The notes below the pieces were generated by a model. The model saw only the letters and a list, made by a program, of their open reading frames with translations. It did no database searches and was not told the origin of the DNA. Source: Streptomyces cadmiisoli (GTDB taxonomy: Bacteria; Actinomycetota; Actinomycetes; Streptomycetales; Streptomycetaceae). Taken from it: a stretch of DNA of 64,000 nt. The position numbers and the translations under genes were made by a program. The stretch is taken from positions 6,076,001 to 6,140,000 of the forward strand of contig NZ_CP030073.1 in the NCBI RefSeq assembly GCF_003261055.1, in the 5' to 3' direction. Shown here piece by piece: positions 50,308-58,511 of this stretch (positions are counted from its first letter, which is position 1; each line of letters begins with the position of its first letter).

Positions 50308-50724
50308 TCAGTACCAGCCGTTCGCCTGCCAGAAGCTCCAGGCGCCCGCGGGGCTGCCGTAGCGGGAGTTCATGTAGTCCAGACCCCACTTGATCTGGGT
50401 CTTGGCGTTGGTCTTCCAGTCCGCGCCGGCGGCGGCCATCTTCGAACCCGGCAGGGCCTGGACCAGGCCGTAGGCGCCGGAGGACGGGTTGGTGGCGTTG
50501 ACGTCCCAGCCGCTCTCATGCTGAACGATCTTGCTGAACGCGTGGTACTGCGAGGCGTTCGGGATCATCTGCTTCGCGATCGCCTGGGCCTGGGTCGCGG
50601 AAGCCATGGGTGCGGCCTGGGCCGGGGCGGCGCTGAGCGCCATTCCGGCGGCAGCGGCGGCGACGGCGACACCCGTGAAGGCCTTCTTCGGGGAAGCGAC
50701 ACGACGGAGCAGGGAGGCGGACAT
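50308..50724 (-). CDS. Secreted lytic transglycosylase-like (SLT) protein
   Basis: 138 residues. Signal peptide (KAFTGVAVAAAAAGMALSAAPAQA) followed by an ~95-residue SLT core: IVQHESGWDVNATNPSSGAYGLVQALPGSKMA (catalytic glutamate in HESGW) and GLDYMNSRYGSPAGAWSFWQANGWY. It cleaves peptidoglycan glycan strands outside the cell. No separate cell-wall-binding domain is present. It has a 5' region with inverted repeats (see below). Confidence 0.92.
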   Translation of the reverse strand: MSASLLRRVASPKKAFTGVAVAAAAAGMALSAAPAQAAPMASATQAQAIAKQMIPNASQYHAFSKIVQHESGWDVNATNPSSGAYGLVQALPGSKMAAAGADWKTNAKTQIKWGLDYMNSRYGSPAGAWSFWQANGWY

Positions 50725-51058
50725 GTGAAGCCTTTCGTCGGGGACGGGGCGGTCGCGGCAGACCGGGGACCACGTCGGACGCGGTGGGTATGCGTTGGCG
50801 CCGCGGCCCTGGTGGGCTCGTGGCGCCGTGCGACGTCATCCAGAGAAGCAGCCCGACCAGGGGTCCGCAATGACCCCTTTTACTAGTTGTGGTCGCATCC
50901 GCTCCAAAGGTCCTTGATGTGACCTGGATCTCAAAGCCCAGGTCAGAGGCCGCGACGACGCGAGCATGACAGCCGATCGGATCTACGATCCGACTTCGTA
51001 GGTGATGTGCGTCATGTGGGGTGCTTCACCGCTCGGGCCACGGTCCGCGCACAACCCC
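50725..51058. other. 334-bp region upstream of the transglycosylase gene
   Basis: No gene. It holds the leader and promoter of the transglycosylase (minus strand) and the 3' flank of the ECF S gene. Three inverted repeats: GGGGTC/GACCCC (50860-50865, 50872-50877), TGACCTGG/CCAGGTCA (50920-50927, 50938-50945), CGGATC/GATCCG (50978-50983, 50987-50992). I looked for a ydaO (c-di-AMP) riboswitch, common before streptomycete wall hydrolases, and did not find its conserved GGGGAACCC or GGGGUGAAU elements. Confidence 0.6.
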
Positions 51059-51931
51059 TCACGGTGCGGGAGCGTCGAATGTGACCGGCGTCTCGAACGC
51101 GGCCCTTCTGGTGGCCCGGCGCAGCGCCTTGAGGACCGCCGGACCGAGCAGCGCGGTCAGGAGGACCGTCACCAGGGCGCGCCCCAGGTCCCAGCCGAGC
51201 GAGGTGGCCAGGCAGTAGGCCACGAAACGGGCCAGGTTGGCGGGGACCCCGGCGTCCGGGTCGAAGGCGACGTTCGAGGCCAGGGCGCTCATGAAGGGCC
51301 AGCCCGCCAGATTCATGATCGTGCCGTAGGCGAAGGCGGCGAGGAAGCCGTAGACGGCCAGCATCAGCAGCTCGCCGCGACCGCGCAGCCGGTCCGGGCC
51401 CGGCAGCAGGCCCGCGCCCATCGTGAACCAGCCCATGGCCAGCATCTGGAACGGCATCCACGGCCCCACCCCGCCGGTGAGCAGCGCGGACGCGAACATC
51501 GTCACCGAGCCCAGGACGAACCCGAAGCCCGGTCCGAGGACCCGCCCGCTCAGCACCATCAGGAAGAACATCGGCTCGATGCCCGCCGTCCCGGCACCGA
51601 TCGGCCGCAGCGCCGCGCCCGTGGCCGCCAGCACGCCCAGCATCGCCACGGCCTTGGGGCCGAGCCCCGACTCGGAGATCGTCGCCGTGACCACCGCGAC
51701 CAGCAGCACCAGCAGGGCCGCGAACAGCCAGGGGGCGTCCTGCGCGTGGGCCGCGATCGTGGAGGTCGGCGGCGCCAGGAAGGGCCAGCAGAACGCGGCC
51801 AGGCCCACCGCGCCGACCAGTACGAGCGCGGCGACCGAGCGGGGGCCGAGCCGGACGGCCCGCGCCTGGCGCACCCGCGGCGTCCGGGGGGCGGGCGCGG
51901 TCCGGGGCGTGCCGGAGGACCGGGCGGTCAT
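51059..51931 (-). CDS. ECF transporter S (substrate-binding) component, predicted cobalamin-type
   Basis: 290 residues, six TM helices: LVLVGAVGLAAFCWPFL, LFAALLVLLVAVVTATI, VAMLGVLAATGAAL, FFLMVLSGRVLGPGFGFVLGSVTMFASALL and following. The GPWMPFQMLAMGWFTMGAG segment is typical of CbrT/DUF6580-like S components. Its start overlaps the ATPase stop by four bases (ATGA). Specificity for cobalamin is inferred from the riboswitch at the head of the operon. Confidence 0.8.
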   Translation of the reverse strand: MTARSSGTPRTAPAPRTPRVRQARAVRLGPRSVAALVLVGAVGLAAFCWPFLAPPTSTIAAHAQDAPWLFAALLVLLVAVVTATISESGLGPKAVAMLGVLAATGAALRPIGAGTAGIEPMFFLMVLSGRVLGPGFGFVLGSVTMFASALLTGGVGPWMPFQMLAMGWFTMGAGLLPGPDRLRGRGELLMLAVYGFLAAFAYGTIMNLAGWPFMSALASNVAFDPDAGVPANLARFVAYCLATSLGWDLGRALVTVLLTALLGPAVLKALRRATRRAAFETPVTFDAPAP

Positions 51932-53841
51932 GCCAGTGCCTCCCGGACCTGGGCGACGGTGAGCCACCGCTGCGGGGCGAGGATCTTGGTGACCTGCGGT
52001 GCGAAAGAGGGGGAGGAGACCACCACGTCCGCCGTCGGACCGTCCGCGATCACCTCGCCCTCGGCGAGCAGCACCACCCGGTGCGCCAGCTCGGCGGCCA
52101 GCTCGACGTCGTGCGTGGCGAGCACGATCGCGTGCCCGTCGGCCGCCAGCTCGCGCAGCATCACCACCAGACGGGCCTTCGCCGCGTAGTCCAGACCGCG
52201 GGTCGGCTCGTCCAGCAGGAGCAGCGGGGGGCGGCCGGTCAGGACGACGGCGAGGGCCAGCGTGAGGCGCTGGCCCTCGGAGAGGTCGCGCGGGTGCGTG
52301 TCGTCGGTGATCCCGGGAAGGAGGCCGCTCACCAGGTCGCGGCAGGTGCCCGGTGCCGCGCCCGCGTCGGTGTCCGCCGCCGCGCACTCGGCGGCGACGG
52401 TGTCGGCGTAGAGCAGGTCCCGCGGTTCCTGCGGCACGAGGCCCACCCTGCGTACGAGATCGCGGGGCGCGGTGCGGTGCGGGACGGCGCCACCGACCCG
52501 GACCGTGCCGGCGGCCGGTTCGACCAGCCCGACCAGGGCCGACAGCAGCGTGGACTTGCCGGCGCCGTTGCGGCCCATCAGGGCGATCGTCTCGCCGGGG
52601 GAGACGGTGAGGTCGACCCGGCGCAGGGCCGGGACGCGGCCCCGGCGCACGGCCAGGGAGGCGACCTCGGCGAGGAAAGAGGAGGACGGGGTGGCCGGGG
52701 TGTCCCGGGTGCGCCTGCGCAGCAGGCCGCGGCGGGCCGGGGCCTTGCCGGGCGGCGGGGCGGTCGGCGTTGCCAGGGGTCCGGAGCCCTGCCGTTCGTC
52801 GCCGCCTGCCGGTGCCGGTGCCGGAGTCGGAGCCGTGCCGGGGCGTGGGCCGGCGGTCGCTTCGACGGGTTCGGAGCCCCGCCGTGGATCGCCGCCCGCC
52901 GGGGCCGGTCCCGTGCCGGGCGCTGGGGCCGTCGTCGTTTCGAGGGGTTCGCGGTTCCGCAGCCGGTCGCCGCCCGCCGGTGCCGGGCCCGGTCGCGGGC
53001 CGGGTACCACCGCGCGGGGTTCCCGGCCGTCCAGACGGGCGCGCAGTCCGGCGGCCCGGCGGCGGGCGTCGCGCACGGTCAGCGGCAGCGGCGACCAGCC
53101 AGCCACCCGGCCCAGGTCCACGACCGGCGGGTACACCGGCGACCCGGCCATCACGTCGGCGGGGGCGCCGAGCAGCGGGGCGGCGCCCGGGGCGGGCAGC
53201 AGTACCACCTGGTCGGCGTACTGGACGACCCGTTCCAGGCGGTGCTCGGCCATCAGCACCGTCGTCCCCAGGTCGTGCACGAGCCGCTGGAGAACGGCGA
53301 GGACCTCCTCGGCCGCGGCCGGGTCCAGCGCGGAGGTCGGCTCGTCGAGGACCAGCACGCTCGGATGCGGGGTGAGGACCGAGCCGATCGCGACGCGCTG
53401 CTGCTGGCCGCCGGAGAGAGTGGCGAGCGCGCGGTCGCGCAGATCGGCGAGGCCGAGCAGGTCCAGCGTCTCCTCGACCCGGCGGCGCATGACGTCCGGG
53501 GGAAGGCCCAGCGACTCCATGCCGTAGGCGAGTTCGTCCTCCACGGTGTCCGTCACGAAGTGGGACAGCGGGTCCTGGCCCACCGTGCCGACGACGTCGG
53601 CGAGCTCGCGCGGCTTGTGCGTACGGGTGTCCCGGCCCGCGACGGTGACCCGGCCGCGCAGCGTGCCGCCGGTGAAGTGCGGGACCAGCCCGCTCACCGC
53701 GCCGAGCAGGGTGGACTTGCCGACCCCCGACGGACCGACCAGGAGGACGAGTTCGCCCTCCGGGACCTCGAAGTCGACACCCCGCACGGACGGTTCGACC
53801 GCCCCGTCGTAGGTCACGGAGACGTCCTCGAAGCGGATCAT
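51928..53841 (-). CDS. ECF transporter ATPase, two fused ABC domains with repetitive linker
   Basis: 637 residues. Domain 1: Walker A GPSGVGKST (36-44), signature TLSGGQQQRVAIG, Walker B VLVLDEPTSALD. Domain 2 (about 400-637): Walker A GRNGAGKST, degenerate signature DLSEGQRLTLALA, Walker B LLLLDEPTRGLD. Between them a ~95-residue Pro/Gly linker holds three imperfect copies of PAPAGGD...EP/GPL units about 30 residues apart. It replaces separate EcfA and EcfA'. ATG 53841 is the start. Four-base overlaps couple it to both neighbours. Confidence 0.9.
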   Translation of the reverse strand: MIRFEDVSVTYDGAVEPSVRGVDFEVPEGELVLLVGPSGVGKSTLLGAVSGLVPHFTGGTLRGRVTVAGRDTRTHKPRELADVVGTVGQDPLSHFVTDTVEDELAYGMESLGLPPDVMRRRVEETLDLLGLADLRDRALATLSGGQQQRVAIGSVLTPHPSVLVLDEPTSALDPAAAEEVLAVLQRLVHDLGTTVLMAEHRLERVVQYADQVVLLPAPGAAPLLGAPADVMAGSPVYPPVVDLGRVAGWSPLPLTVRDARRRAAGLRARLDGREPRAVVPGPRPGPAPAGGDRLRNREPLETTTAPAPGTGPAPAGGDPRRGSEPVEATAGPRPGTAPTPAPAPAGGDERQGSGPLATPTAPPPGKAPARRGLLRRRTRDTPATPSSSFLAEVASLAVRRGRVPALRRVDLTVSPGETIALMGRNGAGKSTLLSALVGLVEPAAGTVRVGGAVPHRTAPRDLVRRVGLVPQEPRDLLYADTVAAECAAADTDAGAAPGTCRDLVSGLLPGITDDTHPRDLSEGQRLTLALAVVLTGRPPLLLLDEPTRGLDYAAKARLVVMLRELAADGHAIVLATHDVELAAELAHRVVLLAEGEVIADGPTADVVVSSPSFAPQVTKILAPQRWLTVAQVREALA

Positions 53842-55001
53842 GAGGGTTCCTCGGGTGCGGCGGGACGGTCGGGTGCGGGGGTGACGAACGCCGGGAGCAG
53901 GCCGAGCAGGACGGCCGCCGCCGGCCACAGCGGCAGAGTGGGGGCGACCAGCGGCACCACGCCCGGATGCAGCGCCGCCGGGTCCGCGGCGGCGGCCAGC
54001 GCGACCAGCGCGGCGACCGCGGCACCGGACCCGGCGACCAGAAAGGCGGGCAGGTCCCAGGTGTCGGGGCGGTAGCGGGTGCGCAGCGAGCGGCGCCCGC
54101 CCAGCCACAGCCCGCCGAGCGCCGCGCCGACCCCGGCCAGCAGCACCGGCAGTCCGTACGTGCCGCCCTGCGCGGTCAGCAGCCCGTACGTCCCCGCGCA
54201 GACGCCGAGCAGCCCGCACAGGGTGAGGGCCGCGGTCGTACGGCGGACGGCGGCGGGCACCCGGGCGGTACGGCCGTAGCCGCGGGCGTCCATCGCGGCG
54301 GCCAGGGCGACGGAGCGTTCCAGGGCGCCCTCCAGGACGGGCAGTCCGACCTGCGCGAGGCCGCGCACCCCGCGGTCGGGGCGCCCGCGCAGCCGGCGGG
54401 CGGCGCGCAGCCGCCGGACGTCGGCGATGAGGTGCGGCGCGAACGTCATGGCGACGACGACCGCGACACCGGTCTCGTACAGCGCGCCGGGCAGCGACTT
54501 GAGCAGGCGGGACGGGCTCGCCAGGGCGTTCGCGGCGCCCACGCAGATCAACAGGGTGGCCAGCTTCAGACCGTCGTAGAGCGCGAAGACCAGCGTCTCG
54601 GCGGTCACCCGGCCGCCCAGGCGGATGCCCTGCGCCCAGTCGGGGAGGGGGACTTCGGGCAGGGTGAGCAGGGTGTGCGTGCCCGGGATGGGTGAGCCCA
54701 GCGCGACGGCGAAGACGAGGCGGATCGCGAGGACGGCCAGGGCCAGTTTGAGGAACGCGCCGTAGGAGCGGGACCAGGGGGTGTTCGGCCGCCGGGCCGC
54801 CACCACGTAGGCGGAGACCGCGACGAGCAGGGTGAGCAGAAGGGGATTGGTGGTGCGGGTGGCCGCGGTGCCCAGGGCCAGGGACCACAGCCACCACGCG
54901 CCGGGGTGGACGGAGGCGCCGCGCCGGGGCCGGGGCGCGGGCGCGCCGGCGGCCCGGCCCCGCGGGGCGCCGACGCCCGCGCCGCGGGTGCCGCTACGCA
55001 T
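53838..55001 (-). CDS. ECF transporter T (EcfT) transmembrane component
   Basis: 387 residues. The T-family core is clear: TTNPLLLTLLVAVSAYVVA at the N-terminus, FAPHLIADVRRLRAARRLRG (coupling helix with the Ala-Arg-Gly motif) and DARGYGRTARVP (second coupling motif). The C-terminal ~130 residues add four further hydrophobic helices not found in standard EcfT. The first 30 residues are Arg/Pro-rich. Overlaps by four bases with the ATPase and eight with the upstream gene, so the operon is tightly coupled. Confidence 0.88.
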   Translation of the reverse strand: MRSGTRGAGVGAPRGRAAGAPAPRPRRGASVHPGAWWLWSLALGTAATRTTNPLLLTLLVAVSAYVVAARRPNTPWSRSYGAFLKLALAVLAIRLVFAVALGSPIPGTHTLLTLPEVPLPDWAQGIRLGGRVTAETLVFALYDGLKLATLLICVGAANALASPSRLLKSLPGALYETGVAVVVAMTFAPHLIADVRRLRAARRLRGRPDRGVRGLAQVGLPVLEGALERSVALAAAMDARGYGRTARVPAAVRRTTAALTLCGLLGVCAGTYGLLTAQGGTYGLPVLLAGVGAALGGLWLGGRRSLRTRYRPDTWDLPAFLVAGSGAAVAALVALAAAADPAALHPGVVPLVAPTLPLWPAAAVLLGLLPAFVTPAPDRPAAPEEPS

Positions 55002-55668
55002 CCCCGCGCCGGCGCATCTGCCACACCGCCGCCGCGCCGAGCACCGCCACCGCGGCGGCTCCCGCCAGCACGCCGACCGAAGGCCCCCCGCCGTCCGCGT
55101 CCCGCTCGCTCTTCGCGCCGGTCGCCCGCCCCTGCGCGGCAGCGGCCGGTTCGCTGCCCCCGTTGCCCGCCGCCACCTGTTCGCCGCAGCCGCGCCGCGG
55201 ATAGCCCGCGATGGCGCACAGCAGGGCGGCGGAGTCGTAGCGCAGCGGCCGGGCCACGGCCGCCAGGGCCTCGGCGGTCGTCGCGTCGGGGGCGACGCGG
55301 GCGCAGGCCGTGCGCGCGGGCGGCGGGGTCTCGCCGGACGGGGCGTCCGCGGCCGTGCCGAAGTCGAGGACGAGGGCCACCCGCTTGTGGCCCTCGCGCG
55401 CGGGCGTCCCGGCGCACACGGTCTTGAAGTCGGCCGTGCCGCGGGGCTGCGCGGAATCCTGGGAGTCCTCGCTCACCGAGAAACGGAAACCCTGGACGTC
55501 GCCGTCGGCGGGCCGGGCGAGGGAGGGGCCCTGTGTGGCGTACGTCCACCGGTCGCCGTCGCGGTCCCAGAAGGACCAGTAGCGGTACCCGACCGCCTGG
55601 GCCTGGCCGGCGCCGCCGGCCAGGACGACCAGGCACGCGGTCAGGAGCAGCACGGCCCGCCGTATCAC
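54994..55668 (-). CDS. Secreted, membrane-tethered SCO2322-family protein
   Basis: 224 residues from GTG 55668. Signal peptide (LLLTACLVVLAGGAGQAQA), a ~150-residue extracellular domain starting VGYRYWSFWDRDGDRWTYATQGPS, four cysteines (VCAGT, TACARV, LLCAIAG, RGCGEQ) fit for two disulfides, a Gly/Ala linker, one C-terminal TM helix and RRRGD tail. This domain recalls the beta domain (DUF4430-like) of transcobalamin by its YW-rich start; that is my inference. Overlaps the upstream gene by four bases. Confidence 0.8.
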   Translation of the reverse strand: MIRRAVLLLTACLVVLAGGAGQAQAVGYRYWSFWDRDGDRWTYATQGPSLARPADGDVQGFRFSVSEDSQDSAQPRGTADFKTVCAGTPAREGHKRVALVLDFGTAADAPSGETPPPARTACARVAPDATTAEALAAVARPLRYDSAALLCAIAGYPRRGCGEQVAAGNGGSEPAAAAQGRATGAKSERDADGGGPSVGVLAGAAAVAVLGAAAVWQMRRRGDA

Positions 55669-56903
55669 GGCCGCCGCCCCTTGTTGCGGCCGCTGATCAG
55701 GAAGCCGATGCCGATACCGGCGACGAGGCCGACACCGACGATCCACCACACGCCGGCACCGTCGTCCGAGTCGGCCTCGGTCTCGGACCCGGACGACTCG
55801 GCCTCGGGGGACGGGTCGGCCGCGCGCGGCGCCGGGCCGGTCGCGTTGAGGCGCTGGACCAGGTCGGTGCCGCCGAAGTCACGGGGGTCGGTGCCGGTGG
55901 CGTGGGCGGCGAAGACGAGTTGGGCGTAGGCGGACGGGCCGCCCTGCGCGGCCCATTCGGGGCCGTTCCGCTCCAGCCAGGCCAGCGGCTTCGCGGCCCG
56001 CTCGGCGCCGCCCTGCGCGGCGAGCGCGACGACGGCGTCGGCGGTGTTGCCGACGTCCGGCTGGTCCTCGGCGCCGGCGAGGGCGGACATGAGGTGACCG
56101 TCCTTCTTCACGGCCTGCGCGAGATAGGCGGCGCCGCCGGCGGCGGCCTGCTCCGGGGTGGGGTCGCCCTCGGCGCACGAGGCGTCGGCGGCCTTCTCCG
56201 CCGCCGGGGCGGCCAGGCCCTCGCCGAGGGCGCCGATCACCGCAGCCGCCGTCGCGTCGGCGTCGGCCGCCAGCGCGCCCTTCTTGTCCGGCTGGTAGGC
56301 GAAGGCGCCGCCGCCGTCCTCGTCGCAGGGGACGGACAGGGAGAGCAGCGCGTCGTAGGGGGACTTGCCGCCCTTGACGACGTCGCGCGGCTGCTCGCCG
56401 ACGGCGGTGAGGGCGCCGACGACCAGGGAGGTGGAGTTGGCGTCGCTGGGTCCGCCCGCGGTGTAACCCCAGCCGCCGTCCGCCGCTTGAGCCGACTTCA
56501 GCCAGGTGACGGCCTTGCCGGTGACGGCCTCGTGCCCGCCGAGCGCGGCGAGGGCCTGCACCGCGGCGGCCGTCATGTTGGTGTCGACCGGGGTCTTGGC
56601 GTCACAGGCCCTGCCGGGGTCGGCGCGGAACGGGGCGAAGGCGCCGCTCGCGCACTGCTGGCCGGTGAGCCAGTCCACCGCCGCGGCGGCCGGTTCGACG
56701 CCCACCGTGTCCTGGGCGAGCAGGGCGAGCGACTGACGCCAGACACCGTCGTAGGTCGGGTCGGTGCCGCCGTACAGCCCGGCGGGCTTCGCCACGGACG
56801 GCGAGGCCGACGGGGACGGGTCGGCGGCGTGGGCGAACGGGGTCGCGGCGACACCGATCACGGCGGTGGCGGCCAGGACCGCTGCGCTGCGGCGGGCAAT
56901 CAT
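55665..56903 (-). CDS. Secreted, membrane-tethered alpha/alpha-barrel (prenyltransferase-like) protein, possible B12 binder
   Basis: 412 residues. Signal peptide (RRSAAVLAATAVIGVAATPFAHA), then helical repeats with QW-type spacing: AVDWLTGQQCASGAFAPF, TWLKSAQAADGGWGYTAGG, SLSVPCDEDGGGAFAYQP, AYLAQAVKKDGHLMS, PLAWLERNGPEWAAQGGPSAYAQLVF. This is the alpha6/alpha6 barrel shared by terpene cyclases and by intrinsic factor/transcobalamin. No cyclase DxDD motif is seen. It ends in one TM helix and a basic tail. It is the first gene after a cobalamin riboswitch, so a cobalamin-capture role is likely. Confidence 0.83.
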   Translation of the reverse strand: MIARRSAAVLAATAVIGVAATPFAHAADPSPSASPSVAKPAGLYGGTDPTYDGVWRQSLALLAQDTVGVEPAAAAVDWLTGQQCASGAFAPFRADPGRACDAKTPVDTNMTAAAVQALAALGGHEAVTGKAVTWLKSAQAADGGWGYTAGGPSDANSTSLVVGALTAVGEQPRDVVKGGKSPYDALLSLSVPCDEDGGGAFAYQPDKKGALAADADATAAAVIGALGEGLAAPAAEKAADASCAEGDPTPEQAAAGGAAYLAQAVKKDGHLMSALAGAEDQPDVGNTADAVVALAAQGGAERAAKPLAWLERNGPEWAAQGGPSAYAQLVFAAHATGTDPRDFGGTDLVQRLNATGPAPRAADPSPEAESSGSETEADSDDGAGVWWIVGVGLVAGIGIGFLISGRNKGRRP

Positions 56904-57009
56904 GATCGGCGGGTGCCTCTCTGAGCTGTCGGGTCCGTCTTCGGCGCGCGACAGCCGGGCAGCACGGGACACCCCCGGGCGGCTCGGCTCCGCATGCCTC
57001 GACGGTGCC

Positions 57010-57034
57010 GCGCACCGGCCGGTTGCCGGTGCGC
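57010..57034 (-). promoter_or_regulatory. Hairpin immediately downstream of the B12 aptamer
   Basis: GCGCACCGGC (57010-57019) and GCCGGTGCGC (57025-57034) form a 10-bp stem with a 5-base loop in the minus transcript. There is no U-run after it. Candidate expression platform of the riboswitch, about 105 bases before the ATG. Confidence 0.5.
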
Positions 57035-57165
57035 TTGAGCCGGTTCACGTTCCGCGTGGGGCATTCCGGCTCGCCGGGACCCTCTCGGTCCGGCACACGG
57101 CTGCGGGTCAGCGCCGGATTTGCACCGGCTTCCCCCCGTACGGGTGTGATGACGACCCGGCCACT
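57035..57165 (-). ncRNA. Cobalamin (B12) riboswitch aptamer
   Basis: On the minus strand the RNA reads GGGAAGCCGGTGCAAATCC, then GGCGCTGACCCGCAGCCGTG (57093-57132 region), the universally conserved B12 core, followed by a GAGCCGGAATGCC (B12 box-like) segment near 57065. It begins about 260 bases upstream of the alpha/alpha-barrel gene and controls the five-gene operon down to 51059. High cobalamin should repress the operon. Confidence 0.93.
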
Positions 57166-57288
57166 CTACCCGTCCGTAGGAAAGCGGCCGAGGGGCACCG
57201 GCCCGGCGGCCGGGCGCGCACGGGGGCGCGGGTTCTCGCGGTGCCGATGCCCGAGCCGCCGCCGGTCCCGGCTTTGGCCCGCGCCGCG

Positions 57289-58314
57289 TCAGACGCGCAC
57301 GTACTCCACCGGCTCGGTCCCCGTCACCGCCTCCGCGCGGCCCTGCTTGACCAGGCGCCGCAGATGGGCCTCCGCCTCCGAGACGGCGATGTTCCGCGAA
57401 CCGTACGGGATCCGGTCCCAGGGGCGGTTCCACTCCATGCGCTCGGCGAGCTGCCAGGGGGTGAGCGGGGTGGCCAGCAGGTCGAGCAGACCGGTCAGCC
57501 GCTCCTCGTGGTGGGCCAGCAACTCCCGTACCCGGGCCCCGGTGTCGGCGAACGCGTACTGGTGGGCCGGGAGCACCTCCGCGGGGGCGAGGCGGGCGAC
57601 GCGCTCCAGGGAGTCGAGGTAGTCGCCGAGGGGGTCGGTGACCGTGGCGTCGTCCGGGTCCTCGTACAGGCCGATGTGCGGGGTGATCTCGGGCAGCAGG
57701 TGGTCGCCGGAGAACAGCCGGCCGCGGCCCGGCAGCCGCGCGGGGTGTTGTTCCTCCAGGTGCAGGCACACATGGCCCGGTGTGTGGCCGGGCGTCCAGA
57801 TCGCGCGCAGCCGGCGGCCGGGCAGGTCGAGCAGTTCGCCGGGGACGATCTCGCGGTCGGGGAGGGCGGGGGACAGGCCGGGCAGCGTGCGCCGGCGGGC
57901 GGTGCGCAGCGGCGCGATGTGCTCCTCGGGGGCGCCGGCCGCGGTCAGCTTGGCGGTCATGTAGGAGTACCACCGGTCGGGTCCGGTCTCCCGGGTCCGC
58001 CGCACCACGGAGACGTCGGCCGCGTGCATCGCGATCCACGCACCGGACGCCTCGCGCACCCGGCCCGACAGGCCGTGGTGGTCGGGGTGGTGGTGGGTGA
58101 CGACCACGCCGTGGATCCCGGCCGGCGAGGTGCCGCACGCGGCCAGTCCCGCGGCGAGGGTGTCCCAGGCCGCCGGGTCGTCCCAGCCGGTGTCGACCAG
58201 CACGGGGCCGCGGTCGGTGTCGAGGACGTACACCAGTGTGTGGCCGAGCGGGTTGTCCGGGATGGGGACCCGCAGCGACCGCACGCCCGCGCCGTGGTCC
58301 GTCACGTCCGTCAT
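57289..58314 (-). CDS. Metallo-beta-lactamase-fold hydrolase
   Basis: 341 residues from ATG 58314 (GGGG upstream). The MBL metal motif is THHHPDHHG (HxHxDH), with GHTPGHVCLHL and GDHLLPEI as later ligands. The C-terminal ~80 residues (LEWNRPWDRIPYG, SEAEAHLRRLVKQG) form a winged-helix-like domain seen in acyl-CoA- and lactone-type MBL hydrolases. It has a KstR-type site 36 bp upstream, so a thioesterase or lactonase role in steroid or lipid catabolism is likely. Confidence 0.88.
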   Translation of the reverse strand: MTDVTDHGAGVRSLRVPIPDNPLGHTLVYVLDTDRGPVLVDTGWDDPAAWDTLAAGLAACGTSPAGIHGVVVTHHHPDHHGLSGRVREASGAWIAMHAADVSVVRRTRETGPDRWYSYMTAKLTAAGAPEEHIAPLRTARRRTLPGLSPALPDREIVPGELLDLPGRRLRAIWTPGHTPGHVCLHLEEQHPARLPGRGRLFSGDHLLPEITPHIGLYEDPDDATVTDPLGDYLDSLERVARLAPAEVLPAHQYAFADTGARVRELLAHHEERLTGLLDLLATPLTPWQLAERMEWNRPWDRIPYGSRNIAVSEAEAHLRRLVKQGRAEAVTGTEPVEYVRV

Positions 58315-58349
58315 GGAACCCCCTGTCGCCGGCCTGCCGCCACTATAAC

Positions 58350-58363
58350 TAGAACAGGTTTCG
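58350..58363. promoter_or_regulatory. KstR-type operator between MBL hydrolase and aldehyde dehydrogenase genes
   Basis: TAGAACAGGTTTCG keeps T1, AAC and GTT of TNNAACNNGTTNNA; the last A is G. It is 36 bp before the MBL start and 149 bp before the dehydrogenase start, so it could serve both. Confidence 0.55.
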
Positions 58364-58511
58364 ATGGGAGCCCGAGTCATCCGTTCCGTCGGGCGAGTGC
58401 TGTGCGGTCCGTGGACTCCGCAGGGGGGAGCTGGTATCCATCTTCGTAGCCCCCTATCTGATGGGGCGTCAGGAAAAGTCGCAGGGAACGGCCCTCGGGA
58501 GGCAGTCGGCC

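Noticed and set aside
50725..51000. c-di-AMP (ydaO) riboswitch before the transglycosylase gene
   Set aside because: None of the conserved ydaO sequence elements could be found in the minus-strand leader.
55665..56903. Terpene or squalene cyclase
   Set aside because: It has a signal peptide and C-terminal anchor, no DxDD or DDxxD motif, and is under a cobalamin riboswitch.
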